Assembly: GCF_036322585.1 (NCBI RefSeq)
Contig: NZ_AP024600.1
Span: forward strand, 1,674,001 to 1,738,000
From: Luteolibacter sp. LG18
GTDB taxonomy: Bacteria > Verrucomicrobiota > Verrucomicrobiia > Verrucomicrobiales > Akkermansiaceae
Length of the DNA stretch: 64,000 nt
Direction of reading: 5' to 3'
The position numbers and the translations under genes were made by a program. Below are positions 27,151-36,445 of the stretch, one piece after another (position 1 is the first letter of the stretch; every line of letters starts with the position of its first letter). Under the pieces are notes generated by a model. The model saw only the letters and a list, made by a program, of their open reading frames with translations, had not been told where the DNA came from and did not search any database.

Positions 27151-30100
27151 GGTTCACCGAGATCTTCATCGATCGCCCGGTGGCCACCACGCTGGCCACC
27201 CTGGCGGTGGCGTTGGCCGGGGCGCTGGCCTATTTCGAGCTGCCGGTCTCGCCGTTGCCGCAGGTCGATTTCCCGACCATCGGGGTGAACGCGAGCCTGC
27301 CCGGCGCGAGCCCGGAAACGATGGCGGCCACCGTGGCCACGCCGCTCGAACGCACGCTGGGCCGCATCCCCGGTGTCACCGAGATGACGTCGAACAGCTC
27401 GCAGGGCAGCACCGAGGTGACCCTCCAGTTCGATCTCAGCCGCGACATCAATGGCGCGGCCAACGACGTACAGGCGGCCATCAACGCCGCGCGGAGCCTG
27501 CTTCCATCCGGCATGCCCTCGATGCCGAACTACCGGAAGCGCAATCCGGCGGACGCGCCGATCATGATCCTCGCGCTGACCTCGGACGTCTACAAGCCGG
27601 GGCAGATGTACGACACGGCCTCGACGGTGATCGCGCAGAAGATCGCGCAGGTGCCCGGCATCGGCCAGGTGTTCGTGGGCGGCAGCTCGCTGCCCGCGGT
27701 GCGGGTGGCGCTGGACCTGCCGGCGGTCGAACGCTCGGGGCTGTCGGTGGATGAGATCCGTAGCACCGTTTCGTCCAACAACGTCAGCCGCCCGAAAGGC
27801 TACGTGGAGGAGGGGGGCCGCCGTTGGCAGGTGACCGCCTCCGATCAACTCAAGAAAGCGGACGATTACGTGCCGATGATCATCGGCTACAAGGAAGGCT
27901 CGGCGGTGCGGCTGGGGGATGTCGCGCAGGTGGAGGATTCGGTGCAGGACGTGCTGAACTACGGCACCAGCAATGGCGTGCCGTCGGTGTCGCTGGTGTT
28001 GTTCCGCCAGCCGGGCGCGAATATTTTGGAAACCACCGCCGCGGTGCGGAAGCTGTTGCCCCAGCTCGAGGCCTCGTTGCCCGCGTCCATCGACCTGAAG
28101 GTGACGATGGAGCGTACCGCCACCATCAAGGCCTCGCTCAACGAGGTGCAGCACGCGATGTTCCTTTCGGTCATCCTGGTGGTGATGGTGGTGTGGCTGT
28201 TCCTGCGCCGGGCGCGGGCCGCGCTGGTGCCCGGGGTGGCGGTGCCGGTGTCGCTGATCGGCACCTTCGCGGTGATGTACGCCTGCGGTTACAGCATCGA
28301 CAACCTCTCGCTGATGGCGCTGACGATCGCCACCGGCTTCGTGGTGGATGACGCGGTGGTGGTGCTGGAGAACATCGCGCGCCACATCGAGGCGGGCATG
28401 CCGGCGAAGGAGGCGGCGCGGAAGGGCGCGCGCGAGGTGACCTCCACGGTGATCTCGATGAGCCTGTCGCTGGTGGCCGTGTTCATTCCGATCTTGTTCA
28501 TGGGCGGCATCGTCGGCCGCTTGTTCCGTGAGTTCGCGGTGGTGCTGTCCGCGTCGATCGCGGTGTCGCTGGTGGTGTCGCTGACGGTCACGCCCACGAT
28601 GTGCGCGCGGCTGCTGTCCCACAAGAAGGGCGAGCGCCAGCCGGGCCGGATCTCCCGCGGCATCGAGTGGTGCTTCACCGCGCTCCAGAACGCCTACACC
28701 CGCACGCTGGACGTGGCGCTCACCCACCGCTGGCTGACGCTGCTGGTGCTGATGGGCACCGTGGCGCTGACGGCGTGGCAGTACGTCACCATTCCGAAGG
28801 GTTTCTTCCCGCAGCAGGACACCGGGCAGATGCGCGGCAACATCAGCGGCGACCAGAGCATCTCGTTCGCGGCGATGAAGGAGAAGGTCATCGAGATGGC
28901 CGAGATCATCCGCCAGGACCCGGCGATCGATTCCGTGAACGCCAGCACCGGCGGCGGTGGGCCGGGCGGTGGCTCGCGGAACAACGGCAGCATTTACATC
29001 TCCCTGAAACCGCGCAGCGAACGCACCGAAGGCGCGCTGGAGGTCATCGCCCGCCTGCGCAAGAAGACCGCCCATATCGCCGGGGCCACGCTTTATCTCC
29101 AGCCGAACCAGGACATCCGCATCGGTGGCCGCGCCAGCGCCGCCAGCTACCAGTACACGCTCCAGTCGAGCGATCTCACCGAGCTGCGCTCATGGGAATC
29201 GAAGGTCCGCCAGGCGCTGATGGGCATCAAGTCCATCACCGACGTCAACAGCGACTTCCAGGACAAGGGCGGGCTCACCCGCGTGGTCGTGGACCGCGAC
29301 ACCGCCTCGCGGCTCGGGATCGCGATGAAGGACATCGACACCGCGTTGAACAACGCCTTCGGCCAGGCGCAGATCTCGACCATCTACGCCGAGCTGAACC
29401 AGTACAAGGTGGTGTTCGAGGCGGACCGCCATTTCTCCACCGATCCCGGCGGGCTCGACCACATCCGCCTGAAGTCCGCCGATGGCACGCTGGTGCCGCT
29501 CACCGCCTTCGCGCGCTGGGAATCCGCGCCCGCGCCGTTGTCCGTGAACCACCAGGGCCAGTTCGCCGCGGTGACGTTCTCGTTCAACCTCGCGCCGGGC
29601 GCGTCGTTCAGCGATGCCACCAACGCGGTGAACGAGGCGGTGAACAAGCTGGGGATTCCGGAGACCGTGCAGCACAACTTCGCGGGCAGCGCCGGCGTGT
29701 TCGCGGACTCCATGTCGAGCCAGCCGTGGTTGATCATCGCCGCGCTGCTGGTGATCTACCTGACGCTGGGCGTGCTCTACGAAAGTTTCCTGCACCCGCT
29801 CACGATTCTCTCCACGCTGCCGTCGGCGGGCGTGGGGGCCTTGCTCGCGCTCCAGCTCTGCCGGATGGACTTCGACATCATGGGCTTCATCGGCATCTTC
29901 CTGCTGATCGGCATCGTGAAGAAGAACGCCATCATGATGATCGACTTCGCGCTGGATGCCGAGCGCACCCGCGGGCTTGGCCCGAAGGAAGCGATCCTCG
30001 AGGCCTGCGAGCTGCGCCTGCGGCCGATCCTCATGACCACGCTCGCCGCCATGCTCGGCGCGCTGCCGCTGGCGATCGGCTTCGGCGAAGGCTCCGAGTT

Positions 30101-30272
30101 GCGGCGTCCGCTTGGTGTCGCCATTGTCGGCGGGCTGTTGCTCAGCCAGCTCCTCACGCTCTACACCACGCCGGTGGTTTATCTCTTCCTCGACCGCATG
30201 CGGCATCGCTTCCTGTCGAAGCGGAAACACCCGTCTTCTGAAGCTCTTCCCAACGAACCTCAGACCGTTTGA
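27147..30272 (+). CDS. RND multidrug efflux permease 2 (MdtC-like)
   Basis: 1041 residues, a paralogue of the preceding gene ([63 protein letters not shown]). The TM4 Asp pair is intact, so both subunits could carry protons. Two adjacent, different RND genes behind one adaptor is the MdtABC layout, in which B2C heterotrimers form the pump exporting, for example, bile salts and novobiocin in enterobacteria. A Gly-rich loop ([12 protein letters not shown]) near residue 600 is unusual. The gene for the outer-membrane partner starts 110 bases downstream. Confidence 0.95.
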   Translation: MRFTEIFIDRPVATTLATLAVALAGALAYFELPVSPLPQVDFPTIGVNASLPGASPETMAATVATPLERTLGRIPGVTEMTSNSSQGSTEVTLQFDLSRDINGAANDVQAAINAARSLLPSGMPSMPNYRKRNPADAPIMILALTSDVYKPGQMYDTASTVIAQKIAQVPGIGQVFVGGSSLPAVRVALDLPAVERSGLSVDEIRSTVSSNNVSRPKGYVEEGGRRWQVTASDQLKKADDYVPMIIGYKEGSAVRLGDVAQVEDSVQDVLNYGTSNGVPSVSLVLFRQPGANILETTAAVRKLLPQLEASLPASIDLKVTMERTATIKASLNEVQHAMFLSVILVVMVVWLFLRRARAALVPGVAVPVSLIGTFAVMYACGYSIDNLSLMALTIATGFVVDDAVVVLENIARHIEAGMPAKEAARKGAREVTSTVISMSLSLVAVFIPILFMGGIVGRLFREFAVVLSASIAVSLVVSLTVTPTMCARLLSHKKGERQPGRISRGIEWCFTALQNAYTRTLDVALTHRWLTLLVLMGTVALTAWQYVTIPKGFFPQQDTGQMRGNISGDQSISFAAMKEKVIEMAEIIRQDPAIDSVNASTGGGGPGGGSRNNGSIYISLKPRSERTEGALEVIARLRKKTAHIAGATLYLQPNQDIRIGGRASAASYQYTLQSSDLTELRSWESKVRQALMGIKSITDVNSDFQDKGGLTRVVVDRDTASRLGIAMKDIDTALNNAFGQAQISTIYAELNQYKVVFEADRHFSTDPGGLDHIRLKSADGTLVPLTAFARWESAPAPLSVNHQGQFAAVTFSFNLAPGASFSDATNAVNEAVNKLGIPETVQHNFAGSAGVFADSMSSQPWLIIAALLVIYLTLGVLYESFLHPLTILSTLPSAGVGALLALQLCRMDFDIMGFIGIFLLIGIVKKNAIMMIDFALDAERTRGLGPKEAILEACELRLRPILMTTLAAMLGALPLAIGFGEGSELRRPLGVAIVGGLLLSQLLTLYTTPVVYLFLDRMRHRFLSKRKHPSSEALPNEPQTV

Positions 30273-30275
30273 ATG

Positions 30276-30373
30276 GAACCACGGATAGACACGGATGAAC
30301 GCGGATAAGAATTCAGAAATGTTTCTTCTTCCTCTTCATTCACGTCCATCTGCGTTCATCTGCGGTTAAAATT
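30276..30373. repeat. Inverted dispersed repeat inside the efflux operon
   Basis: Two arms, CCACGGATAGACACGGATGA-type sequence at about 30278-30314 and its reverse complement at about 30341-30373, are separated by an AT-rich loop. The motif of repeated GATGAACGCGGAT units belongs to a sequence type I know as widely scattered in intergenic regions of unrelated bacteria. It sits between the second RND gene and the outer-membrane gene and may weaken coupling between them. Confidence 0.7.
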
Positions 30374-30382
30374 CTTCCTCCC

Positions 30383-31744
30383 GTGAAACGCCCTCTCCAC
30401 CTCACGCCTCTCGTCGCTTTGCTCACCGGTTGTTCACTGGTGGCACCGAAGCAGCAGCTCGACCTCGGCATCCCCGCGAACTTCAAGGAGAGCGGGATCT
30501 GGCGGAGGGCCCAGCCGGCGGCGCATCTGCCGCGCGGCGATTGGTGGAGCTTGTTCCATGACGGCGAGCTGTCCTCGCTGCTGAAGCGCGTGGAGGTCTC
30601 GAATGCCTCGCTGGCTTCGGCCGAGGCGCAGGCGCGGGAGGCTGCCGCGCTGATCACCAGCGCGAAGCTTTCGTTCGTGCCCTCGTTGACCGGGAATGCC
30701 TCCGCGATCGGCAGCGGCCAGGCCGGGAAGAGCAAGGGCACGGAGTATAGCATCGGAGCCTCGTCATCGTGGGAACTCGATCTGTGGGGCCGCCTCCGCC
30801 ACAGCGCCCGCGCCACCACTGCGGATGCGGAGGCCGCTGCCGCGGACGTGCAGTCGACCAAGCTCAGCCTCCAATCGCAGGCCGCGCAGACGTATTTCTC
30901 GCTGCGCGCCGTCGATGCCCAGCGCGACCTGCTCGACCGCCAGATTGAGAGCTACGAGAAGTCGCTCGAGATCACGCGCAACCGCTACACGCAGGGCATC
31001 GTTTCCCGTGGCGATGTGGCGCAGGCGGAAACGCAGCTCGCTTCCGCGCGCACGGCGGCCATCGAGACCGGGGTGCAGCGCGCCACGCTGGAGCATGCGC
31101 TGGCGGTGTTGGTGGGGCAGGCTCCCGCTGCGTTCTCGTTGCCGCGTCGTCCACTGGCCTCCTCGGTGCCATCCATTCCCGCGTCCACGCCGTCGCGGTT
31201 GTTGGAGCGTCGGCCGGACATCGCCGCGGCGGAGCGCCGTGTGGCGGCAGCCAACGAACGCATTGGTGCCGCGAAGGCCGCGTTCTTCCCGACGATCTCG
31301 CTCGGCGCCAGCGGTGGCTGGAGCGGGGCGGGCAACCTGTTTTCCGCGCCGACGCGGTTCTGGTCGCTGGGACCGGAGCTCGCCGCGCCGCTGCTCGATG
31401 GTGGCCAGCGCCTCGCCGCGAAGGCCCAAGCGGACGCCACCTACGACCGCACCGTGGCCGATTACCGCCAGACCGTGCTCACCGCTCTGAAGGAAACCGA
31501 GGACGCGCTGGCCACGCTGCGTGTGCTCTCGCAGGAAGCCTCCGCCCAGCAGCAGGCGGTGAAGGCAGCGCGCGAAAGCGAGCGCATCGCGCTGAACGAA
31601 TACAAGGCGGGCACCAACACCTACCTCAATGTCTCCGTGGCCCAGGCCGCGGCGCTCACCGCCGAGCGCAACGCGCTCGACCTCCAGTCGCGGCGGCTCA
31701 ATGCCGCGGCCGCGCTGGTGGCGGCATTGGGCGGAGGGTGGTAA
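30383..31744 (+). CDS. Outer-membrane efflux lipoprotein (NodT/OprM family)
   Basis: 453 residues from a GTG at 30383. A short lipoprotein signal ends LLTGC (Cys about 18). Two OEP repeats of long helices follow (ASLASAEAQAREAAALITSAKLSFVPSL; the WSLGPELAAPLLDGGQRLAAKAQADATYDRTVADYRQTVLTALKETEDAL stretch of TolC-like proteins is plain). It should form the trimeric outer-membrane channel for the adaptor and pumps encoded just upstream, completing the tripartite system in one operon. Confidence 0.93.
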   Translation: MKRPLHLTPLVALLTGCSLVAPKQQLDLGIPANFKESGIWRRAQPAAHLPRGDWWSLFHDGELSSLLKRVEVSNASLASAEAQAREAAALITSAKLSFVPSLTGNASAIGSGQAGKSKGTEYSIGASSSWELDLWGRLRHSARATTADAEAAAADVQSTKLSLQSQAAQTYFSLRAVDAQRDLLDRQIESYEKSLEITRNRYTQGIVSRGDVAQAETQLASARTAAIETGVQRATLEHALAVLVGQAPAAFSLPRRPLASSVPSIPASTPSRLLERRPDIAAAERRVAAANERIGAAKAAFFPTISLGASGGWSGAGNLFSAPTRFWSLGPELAAPLLDGGQRLAAKAQADATYDRTVADYRQTVLTALKETEDALATLRVLSQEASAQQQAVKAARESERIALNEYKAGTNTYLNVSVAQAAALTAERNALDLQSRRLNAAAALVAALGGGW

Positions 31745-31757
31745 GCTCACCGTTCCC

Positions 31758-32243
31758 ATGCCTGGCATTTATCCAATTTCCGAGGATGAGCTTGAGCGGC
31801 CAGCTCACGTGCAGGCGTCGCGGAAAGAGCGGTTGGCCGTCATTGGAATTTCCGCCGCGTTCCTGTTGGCGGCCTGCTGTTTGCCCGTGATTGAAAAGGA
31901 TGGCCAGCCTTGGTTATTCGGGTGGGAGTTGCTGAAATCCGGATGGATCGGCATCCTGTCTTTCCAATTCGCGTGGTATGGAAACCTGCTGATGGTGTTC
32001 GCTTGGCTGTGTGTCGATCTCCGCCAATGGAAAGGCGCGATCGGATTGAGCGCCATTGGCTATCTGTTCGGTTTGGAAGCTCTGCTCCCGTTTCTCCATT
32101 TCGCGGAGAAGAGCCTTCAGCCCGGCTTTTGGGGCAGCGATGACCTTTCCGATCTTGGTCCGGGTTTTTATCTCTGGTATGGTGCCTTGTTGGCTCCGTT
32201 GGTGGGGGCGATCATTCTCCGTTACCGTGAGCGCCGGGAGTGA
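31758..32243 (+). CDS. Small integral membrane protein, function unknown
   Basis: 161 residues from the ATG at 31758, 13 bases after the efflux gene stop. About four hydrophobic segments are visible: about 28-44 (VIGISAAFLLAACCLPVI), about 58-84, about 93-110 and about 134-152. It has an acidic N-terminus and a basic C-terminus (LRYRERRE). I recognise no family. Base use is less GC-biased than in the efflux genes. It may be co-transcribed with the efflux operon simply by position. Confidence 0.75.
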   Translation: MPGIYPISEDELERPAHVQASRKERLAVIGISAAFLLAACCLPVIEKDGQPWLFGWELLKSGWIGILSFQFAWYGNLLMVFAWLCVDLRQWKGAIGLSAIGYLFGLEALLPFLHFAEKSLQPGFWGSDDLSDLGPGFYLWYGALLAPLVGAIILRYRERRE

Positions 32244-32249
32244 CATTCC

Positions 32250-32387
32250 GGAAGCCCCAAAGGAGGGATGAACAGGGATACGGCTTTCCGCCCTAACATC
32301 CCGCCCCTTCAGGGCTCGACTCTTTCCGCCTCCACCACCCAGGGCGTTGCCCTGGGCTTTCACATGTCGCCCCTTTGGGGCTTTGCC
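32250..32387. repeat. Multi-hairpin intergenic element
   Basis: Between the convergent membrane protein and mgtC-like genes. The ends GAAGCCCCAAAGGAGGGATG and the complement of the right end (GCAAAGCCCCAAAGGGGCGA) are related. Inside is a perfect stem CCCAGGGC-GTT-GCCCTGGG (32338-32356) and a smaller CCCCTTCAGGGCTC hairpin. This hairpin style resembles repeats I have met in planctomycete-verrucomicrobial genomes. It could serve as a bidirectional terminator. Confidence 0.65.
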
Positions 32388-32434
32388 GCACCGCTGGTTC
32401 TTTTGATGGAAACGATCCGGTTGCGGAATTCGGG

Positions 32435-33148
32435 CTACCCATGCCAATGGATCGCCTTCACCCCGGGCAGGGTGGACAGGGCCTTCACCATTTCCTGCGG
32501 CAGCGTCTTGAGGCGGGTGTTCTTGAACTTGAGGTGGAAGCGCAGCTCGCGGTGGCCGGTGACCACGTCCTCCTCCCAGTTCACGCCCTTGACCTTCACC
32601 TTCAGGGCTTCGATGGCGGTGGTCACGGTTTCGACCGCGGTGGCCTGGTCCATCTTCACGGTGAGGTCCGCGTACCAGTCCTTCGCGATGTGGCGTTCGA
32701 ACTTGGGAACGAGATAGAGGATCACCGTCGAGATCCCGGTGGCGAGCGCGGCGAGCCCGAGGGCGCCGGCTCCGAAGCAGATGCCGACGATGGCGCTGAA
32801 CCACAGGGTGGCGGCGGTGGTCACGCCGCGGGTGACGTTGGTGCGCTGCTGGTGGATGATCACTCCCGCCCCGAGGAAGCCCATCCCCGCCAGCACCCCG
32901 GCGGCTAGCCGCGCGGGGTCCGGATGGGTGGAGGGCCCATAGCCGATGGCCCGGAAACTTTCCTGATAGAAGAGGTTCGAAACCACCATCGCCACGCACG
33001 AGGCGAGGCAGACGATCAGGATCGTGCGCAGGCCGGCGGCGCGGCCGTGGTGCTCGCGCTCCAGGCCGAGGATGGTGCCGGCCACCACCGCGAGTCCCAC
33101 GCGCAGGATCGAGTCTCCCGTCAGTTCGAATGAAAGCGCGCCCAGCAT
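32435..33148 (-). CDS. MgtC/SapB family membrane protein
   Basis: 237 residues. The N-terminal 145 residues hold about five membrane segments with the family signature GLEREHHGRAAGLRT, RLAAGVLAGMGFLGAGVII and TRGVTTAATLWFSA. A cytoplasmic C-terminal domain of about 90 residues is ACT-like (ATAVETVTTAIEALKVKVKGVNWEED). Family members act in magnesium-limited growth and modulate ATP synthase or K+ transport in pathogens; the role in this organism is unknown. It lies downstream of the BenE gene on the same strand. Confidence 0.9.
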   Translation of the reverse strand: MLGALSFELTGDSILRVGLAVVAGTILGLEREHHGRAAGLRTILIVCLASCVAMVVSNLFYQESFRAIGYGPSTHPDPARLAAGVLAGMGFLGAGVIIHQQRTNVTRGVTTAATLWFSAIVGICFGAGALGLAALATGISTVILYLVPKFERHIAKDWYADLTVKMDQATAVETVTTAIEALKVKVKGVNWEEDVVTGHRELRFHLKFKNTRLKTLPQEMVKALSTLPGVKAIHWHG

Positions 33149-33179
33149 TCCGCCATCCTAACCGATCCAGGCCGCGGAG

Positions 33180-34349
33180 TCATCTCTTCGTACGAAGAGA
33201 CCGCAGCGCGAGCACCACCACCCCGGCCACGATGCCCCAGAACGCCGAGCCGATCCCGGCCAGCTTGATGCCGGAAAGGGTCACGAAGAACGTCATCGCC
33301 GAGGCCTCCCGATAGCGTTCGTCGCCCAGTGACAAGGCCAGCCCGTTCGCGATGGTGGTCAGCAGCGCGAGACCGGCCACCGCCAGCACCAGCTCTTTCG
33401 GAAATGCCGCGAACAGTCCGGCCACCGTCGCACCGAACACGCCGATCAGCACATAGAACAGGCCCGCGCACACCGGTGCCCAGTAGCGGCGTTTCGGATC
33501 GGGGTGGGCCTCCGGGCTGGTGCAGAAGGCGGCGGTGATCGCGGCGAGGTTCACGGAAAAACAACCGAACGGAGCCAGCAGCAGCGTGGTGACGCCGGTC
33601 CAGCCGATCACCTTCGAGACCGGTGGTTCATAGCCGCCCACGCGGATCGCGGACACGCCCGGCAGGTTCTGGGAGGCCATCGTCACGATGAACAACGGCA
33701 GCGCCACGCCGAGCAGCGTGCCCGCGGTGAATTCCGGCGTGGTCCACACCGGCAGGGTGACCGTCCACGGCACCGCTTCGAGATGGAACAGCTGTTGTTT
33801 GGCGGCGATCGCGATGCCGGTGGCCAGCACCAGTGGCACGTTCGCGCGCGGCCAGAACCTCCGGCCCAGCACGTAGGCGGCGGCCATCGCCAGCACCAGT
33901 TTCGGGTTTTCCGGCGCGGTCATGAACCCATCGAGGGTGAACTTCGAAAGCACCCCGGCCAGCAGCGCGGAGGCGAGTGGCAGTGGCAGCCGTTTCATCA
34001 CCCGCTCGAAGGCTCCGCTGAACCCGGCCACGATCACCAGCACCGCGCTGGCGATGAAGGTGCCGATCGCCTGGGGCAGCGTCAGGTTGCCCGAGGCCGC
34101 CGCCGTGCCCACGACCGCCACGCCGGGCGTCGACCACGCGATCAGGATCGGCTGCCGCCAGACGAGCGAGAACACGATGCTGAGCAGGCCCATGCCCATC
34201 CCGATCGCCCACAGCCACGAGGCCGTTTGTGCTGCCGTGGCGTGGAGATGCTGCGTGGCTTGGAAGATCACCGCCACCGAGCTGGTGAAGCCCACCAGTA
34301 CCGAAACGAACCCCGCCACCAGCGCGGAGAAGGAGAAGTCTTTCAGCAT
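33180..34349 (-). CDS. BenE family benzoate/H+ symporter-like permease
   Basis: 389 residues from the ATG at 34349, which begins MLKDFSFSALVAGFVSVLVG as in BenE proteins; an ATG at 34415 would add 22 residues. About 12 membrane segments fill the protein, with LPLPLASALLAGVLSKFT, NLPGVSAIRVGGYEPP and APFGCFSVNLAAITAAFC typical of the family. BenE is described as a benzoate importer, but many homologues have untested substrates and no aromatic degradation gene is in this window. Stop and mgtC-like start are 31 bases apart. Confidence 0.9.
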   Translation of the reverse strand: MLKDFSFSALVAGFVSVLVGFTSSVAVIFQATQHLHATAAQTASWLWAIGMGMGLLSIVFSLVWRQPILIAWSTPGVAVVGTAAASGNLTLPQAIGTFIASAVLVIVAGFSGAFERVMKRLPLPLASALLAGVLSKFTLDGFMTAPENPKLVLAMAAAYVLGRRFWPRANVPLVLATGIAIAAKQQLFHLEAVPWTVTLPVWTTPEFTAGTLLGVALPLFIVTMASQNLPGVSAIRVGGYEPPVSKVIGWTGVTTLLLAPFGCFSVNLAAITAAFCTSPEAHPDPKRRYWAPVCAGLFYVLIGVFGATVAGLFAAFPKELVLAVAGLALLTTIANGLALSLGDERYREASAMTFFVTLSGIKLAGIGSAFWGIVAGVVVLALRSLRTKR

Positions 34350-34540
34350 GGACGCCCGCACGCCGCCAGCGAAGCAGATCCCGCGCGCTGCCGCCACCGC
34401 GATCGCCGGAAACATTTTCGGCCAGAGATATGGCTCGTGGATACCTAACTGTCACGGCTATAACATCATTCCGTAACATAATGGAATAGTTGCACCGATG
34501 CATTGCGGTGGAGTTGATAATACGGGATTCATGAGATCCC

Positions 34541-35749
34541 ATGAAACGCCATCTTGTTTTCACCCTTGCCACTTTGGCGGGTTTCGTGAGCCAAACCCAC
34601 GGCCAGGCCCAGGTGCTGGTCGATTCCACGACGTATCCGAACCTGTTCAACCCGGCGAACAGCCAGGTGACCGTCGTTCCCAACTCTACCCTCGGCAATC
34701 TCTTCGGCTTGAACGGCACCGCTTCAGGCGCGCTCGGCACCTACTGGCAGGCCGATGTCAACGGCGGTGCCATCGTGGTGGCCGTCGCCAGCACCGGTGC
34801 CCAGGCGAAGCTCACCGGCAGCGCGCTGCAGTTCAATGTCAGCAATGACCCGAATACCGTTCTCGGATCGCTCGGCGCGGGGCTCAGCATCGATTTGAGC
34901 TGGGCCGCCACCGCGACCTTCAATGCCAGCGGTGCCACGCTCAATCTCCAGCCGAACTCGACCTACCGGGTGTCGTTCGATGTGGTCAACGGCCAGGGAT
35001 TGCTGAACTCCGGCCTGGGGATCAGCCCCACCTTCGGCGTGTCCCTGCTCAATTCCCAAGGAAACGCGATCGGGGTCAGCACCGGTGGATCGGTGGCGAA
35101 TATCCTCGGCCTCACCCTCGTGAACCAAGGCGCGACCGGACGGGCGACGGTGGACTTCAAGACCGGCGCGAGCGTGCCAGCCGGCGCGGCGAAGTTGAAG
35201 TTCACCGGTTCCGCGAACTTGCCGATCTCGGTGGGGGCGCTCGGCACCACCTTCGCCACCGTGTCGAATGTCTCGGTGTCCTATGTCTCTCCCTACACGC
35301 TTTATGTCGAAAGCCAGGGCATCACCACTCCCGCGGCCCAGGACCCGAACGCGGATCCGGATGGCGACGGGCGCAACAACCTCGGCGAGTTCGCGTTCAA
35401 CTCGAATGCCAACGTGAGCGACGGAGGCAACCAGCACTACGCGATCGGCGATCCCGATGGCGGCGGGCCGGAAACCTCGGCGTTCGTGTACACCTTCCCG
35501 GTGCGGAATGGGGCGACCTTTGCCCCCAACGGCAATACCCAGCTCGCGACGGTCGATGGCGTCCACTACCAGGTGGAGGGTTCCTATGATCTGGCGAGCT
35601 GGACCCAGGCGGTTTCCGAGGTCACGCCGAACGGTTCCTACACCTCGGCGCTGCCCGCGCTCCAGACCGGCTGGGGCTACCGCTCGTTCCGGGTGGCCGG
35701 CCAGACCACCAACACGCCGAAGGCCTTCCTGCGCGTGAGGTACTACTGA
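34541..35749 (+). CDS. Secreted verrucomicrobial surface protein
   Basis: 402 residues with a signal peptide (MKRHLVFTLATLAGFVSQTHGQA). The long beta-rich region (about 25-255) is full of Asn, Thr, Gly and Val, like adhesin-type folds. A short DPNADPDGDGRNNLGEFAF segment at about 270-288 resembles an EF-hand/thrombospondin-like Ca2+ loop common in exported proteins of this phylum, and the protein ends in an aromatic/basic FLRVRYY tail, a frequent C-terminal module there. Function unknown. The gene diverges from BenE. Confidence 0.8.
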   Translation: MKRHLVFTLATLAGFVSQTHGQAQVLVDSTTYPNLFNPANSQVTVVPNSTLGNLFGLNGTASGALGTYWQADVNGGAIVVAVASTGAQAKLTGSALQFNVSNDPNTVLGSLGAGLSIDLSWAATATFNASGATLNLQPNSTYRVSFDVVNGQGLLNSGLGISPTFGVSLLNSQGNAIGVSTGGSVANILGLTLVNQGATGRATVDFKTGASVPAGAAKLKFTGSANLPISVGALGTTFATVSNVSVSYVSPYTLYVESQGITTPAAQDPNADPDGDGRNNLGEFAFNSNANVSDGGNQHYAIGDPDGGGPETSAFVYTFPVRNGATFAPNGNTQLATVDGVHYQVEGSYDLASWTQAVSEVTPNGSYTSALPALQTGWGYRSFRVAGQTTNTPKAFLRVRYY

Positions 35750-35839
35750 TTTTTTGGTAAACGCCAAAAATGGGATGGGGATTGGGAGATCCACACCGGG
35801 TTTCCCAATCCTCAGCCCCGTCGTTGCGGTCCACCGGGT

Positions 35840-36331
35840 TCAGCCCGCGTGGGCTTTTTTCAAGGCGGCGATGTCGAGCTTCCGCATCTCCATCAGCGCG
35901 GCCATGGCGCGCAGCGCGCCCGGACTCCCGGTGTCCGCCAGCAGCTCGGGCAGGATCTTCGGCACGATTTGCCAGGAGAGGCCGAACTTGTCGGCCAGCC
36001 AGCCGCATTGTTGGGCGGAGGGATCGCCGTCCGCCCCGAGCTTCTCCCAGTAGTAGTCGATTTCCTCCTGGGTCTCGCATTCCACCGCGAAGGACACGGC
36101 GCAACTGAACTGGAACATCGGCCCGCCGTTGAGGGCGGAGAGGGCTTGGCCATCGAGCTCGAAGGACACGACCATCACCGAGCCGGGTTCCTTGCCGTGG
36201 TGCTCCTTGCCGGTGTCCGGGTAGCGGACGACGGCGGTGATTTTCGAGTTCGGGAAGATGCCGACGTAGAAGTTGGCGGCCTCCTCGGCCTGGGTGTCGA
36301 ACCACAGGAACGGGGTGATTTTCGTTTTCAT
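35840..36331 (-). CDS. VOC/PhnB-like protein (3-dmu-9_3-mt type)
   Basis: 163 residues from the ATG at 36331 (MKTKITPFLWFDTQAEEAANFY). The pattern of GPMFQFSCAVSFAVECETQEEIDYYWEKL and CGWLADKFGLSWQIVPKIL is that of the PhnB-like group often annotated as 3-demethylubiquinone-9 3-methyltransferase, although these are small glyoxalase-fold proteins without a methyltransferase fold. The real activity is unknown. It is a single gene converging on the secreted protein. Confidence 0.87.
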   Translation of the reverse strand: MKTKITPFLWFDTQAEEAANFYVGIFPNSKITAVVRYPDTGKEHHGKEPGSVMVVSFELDGQALSALNGGPMFQFSCAVSFAVECETQEEIDYYWEKLGADGDPSAQQCGWLADKFGLSWQIVPKILPELLADTGSPGALRAMAALMEMRKLDIAALKKAHAG

Positions 36332-36445
36332 GGGTCTGCGGATGAGGGTGGGTTTGGAAACGGGGTTCATCCTGACGACGAACGGCCCGCCCCAATCCGG
36401 ACACCAGAGCACGATTTTCTTCCCTCGAAAGGTGGAATCGGTTGG

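Noticed and set aside
33180-34349. An aromatic degradation locus suggested by the BenE-like permease
   Set aside because: No dioxygenase, dehydrogenase or regulator of benzoate catabolism is near; the substrate stays open.
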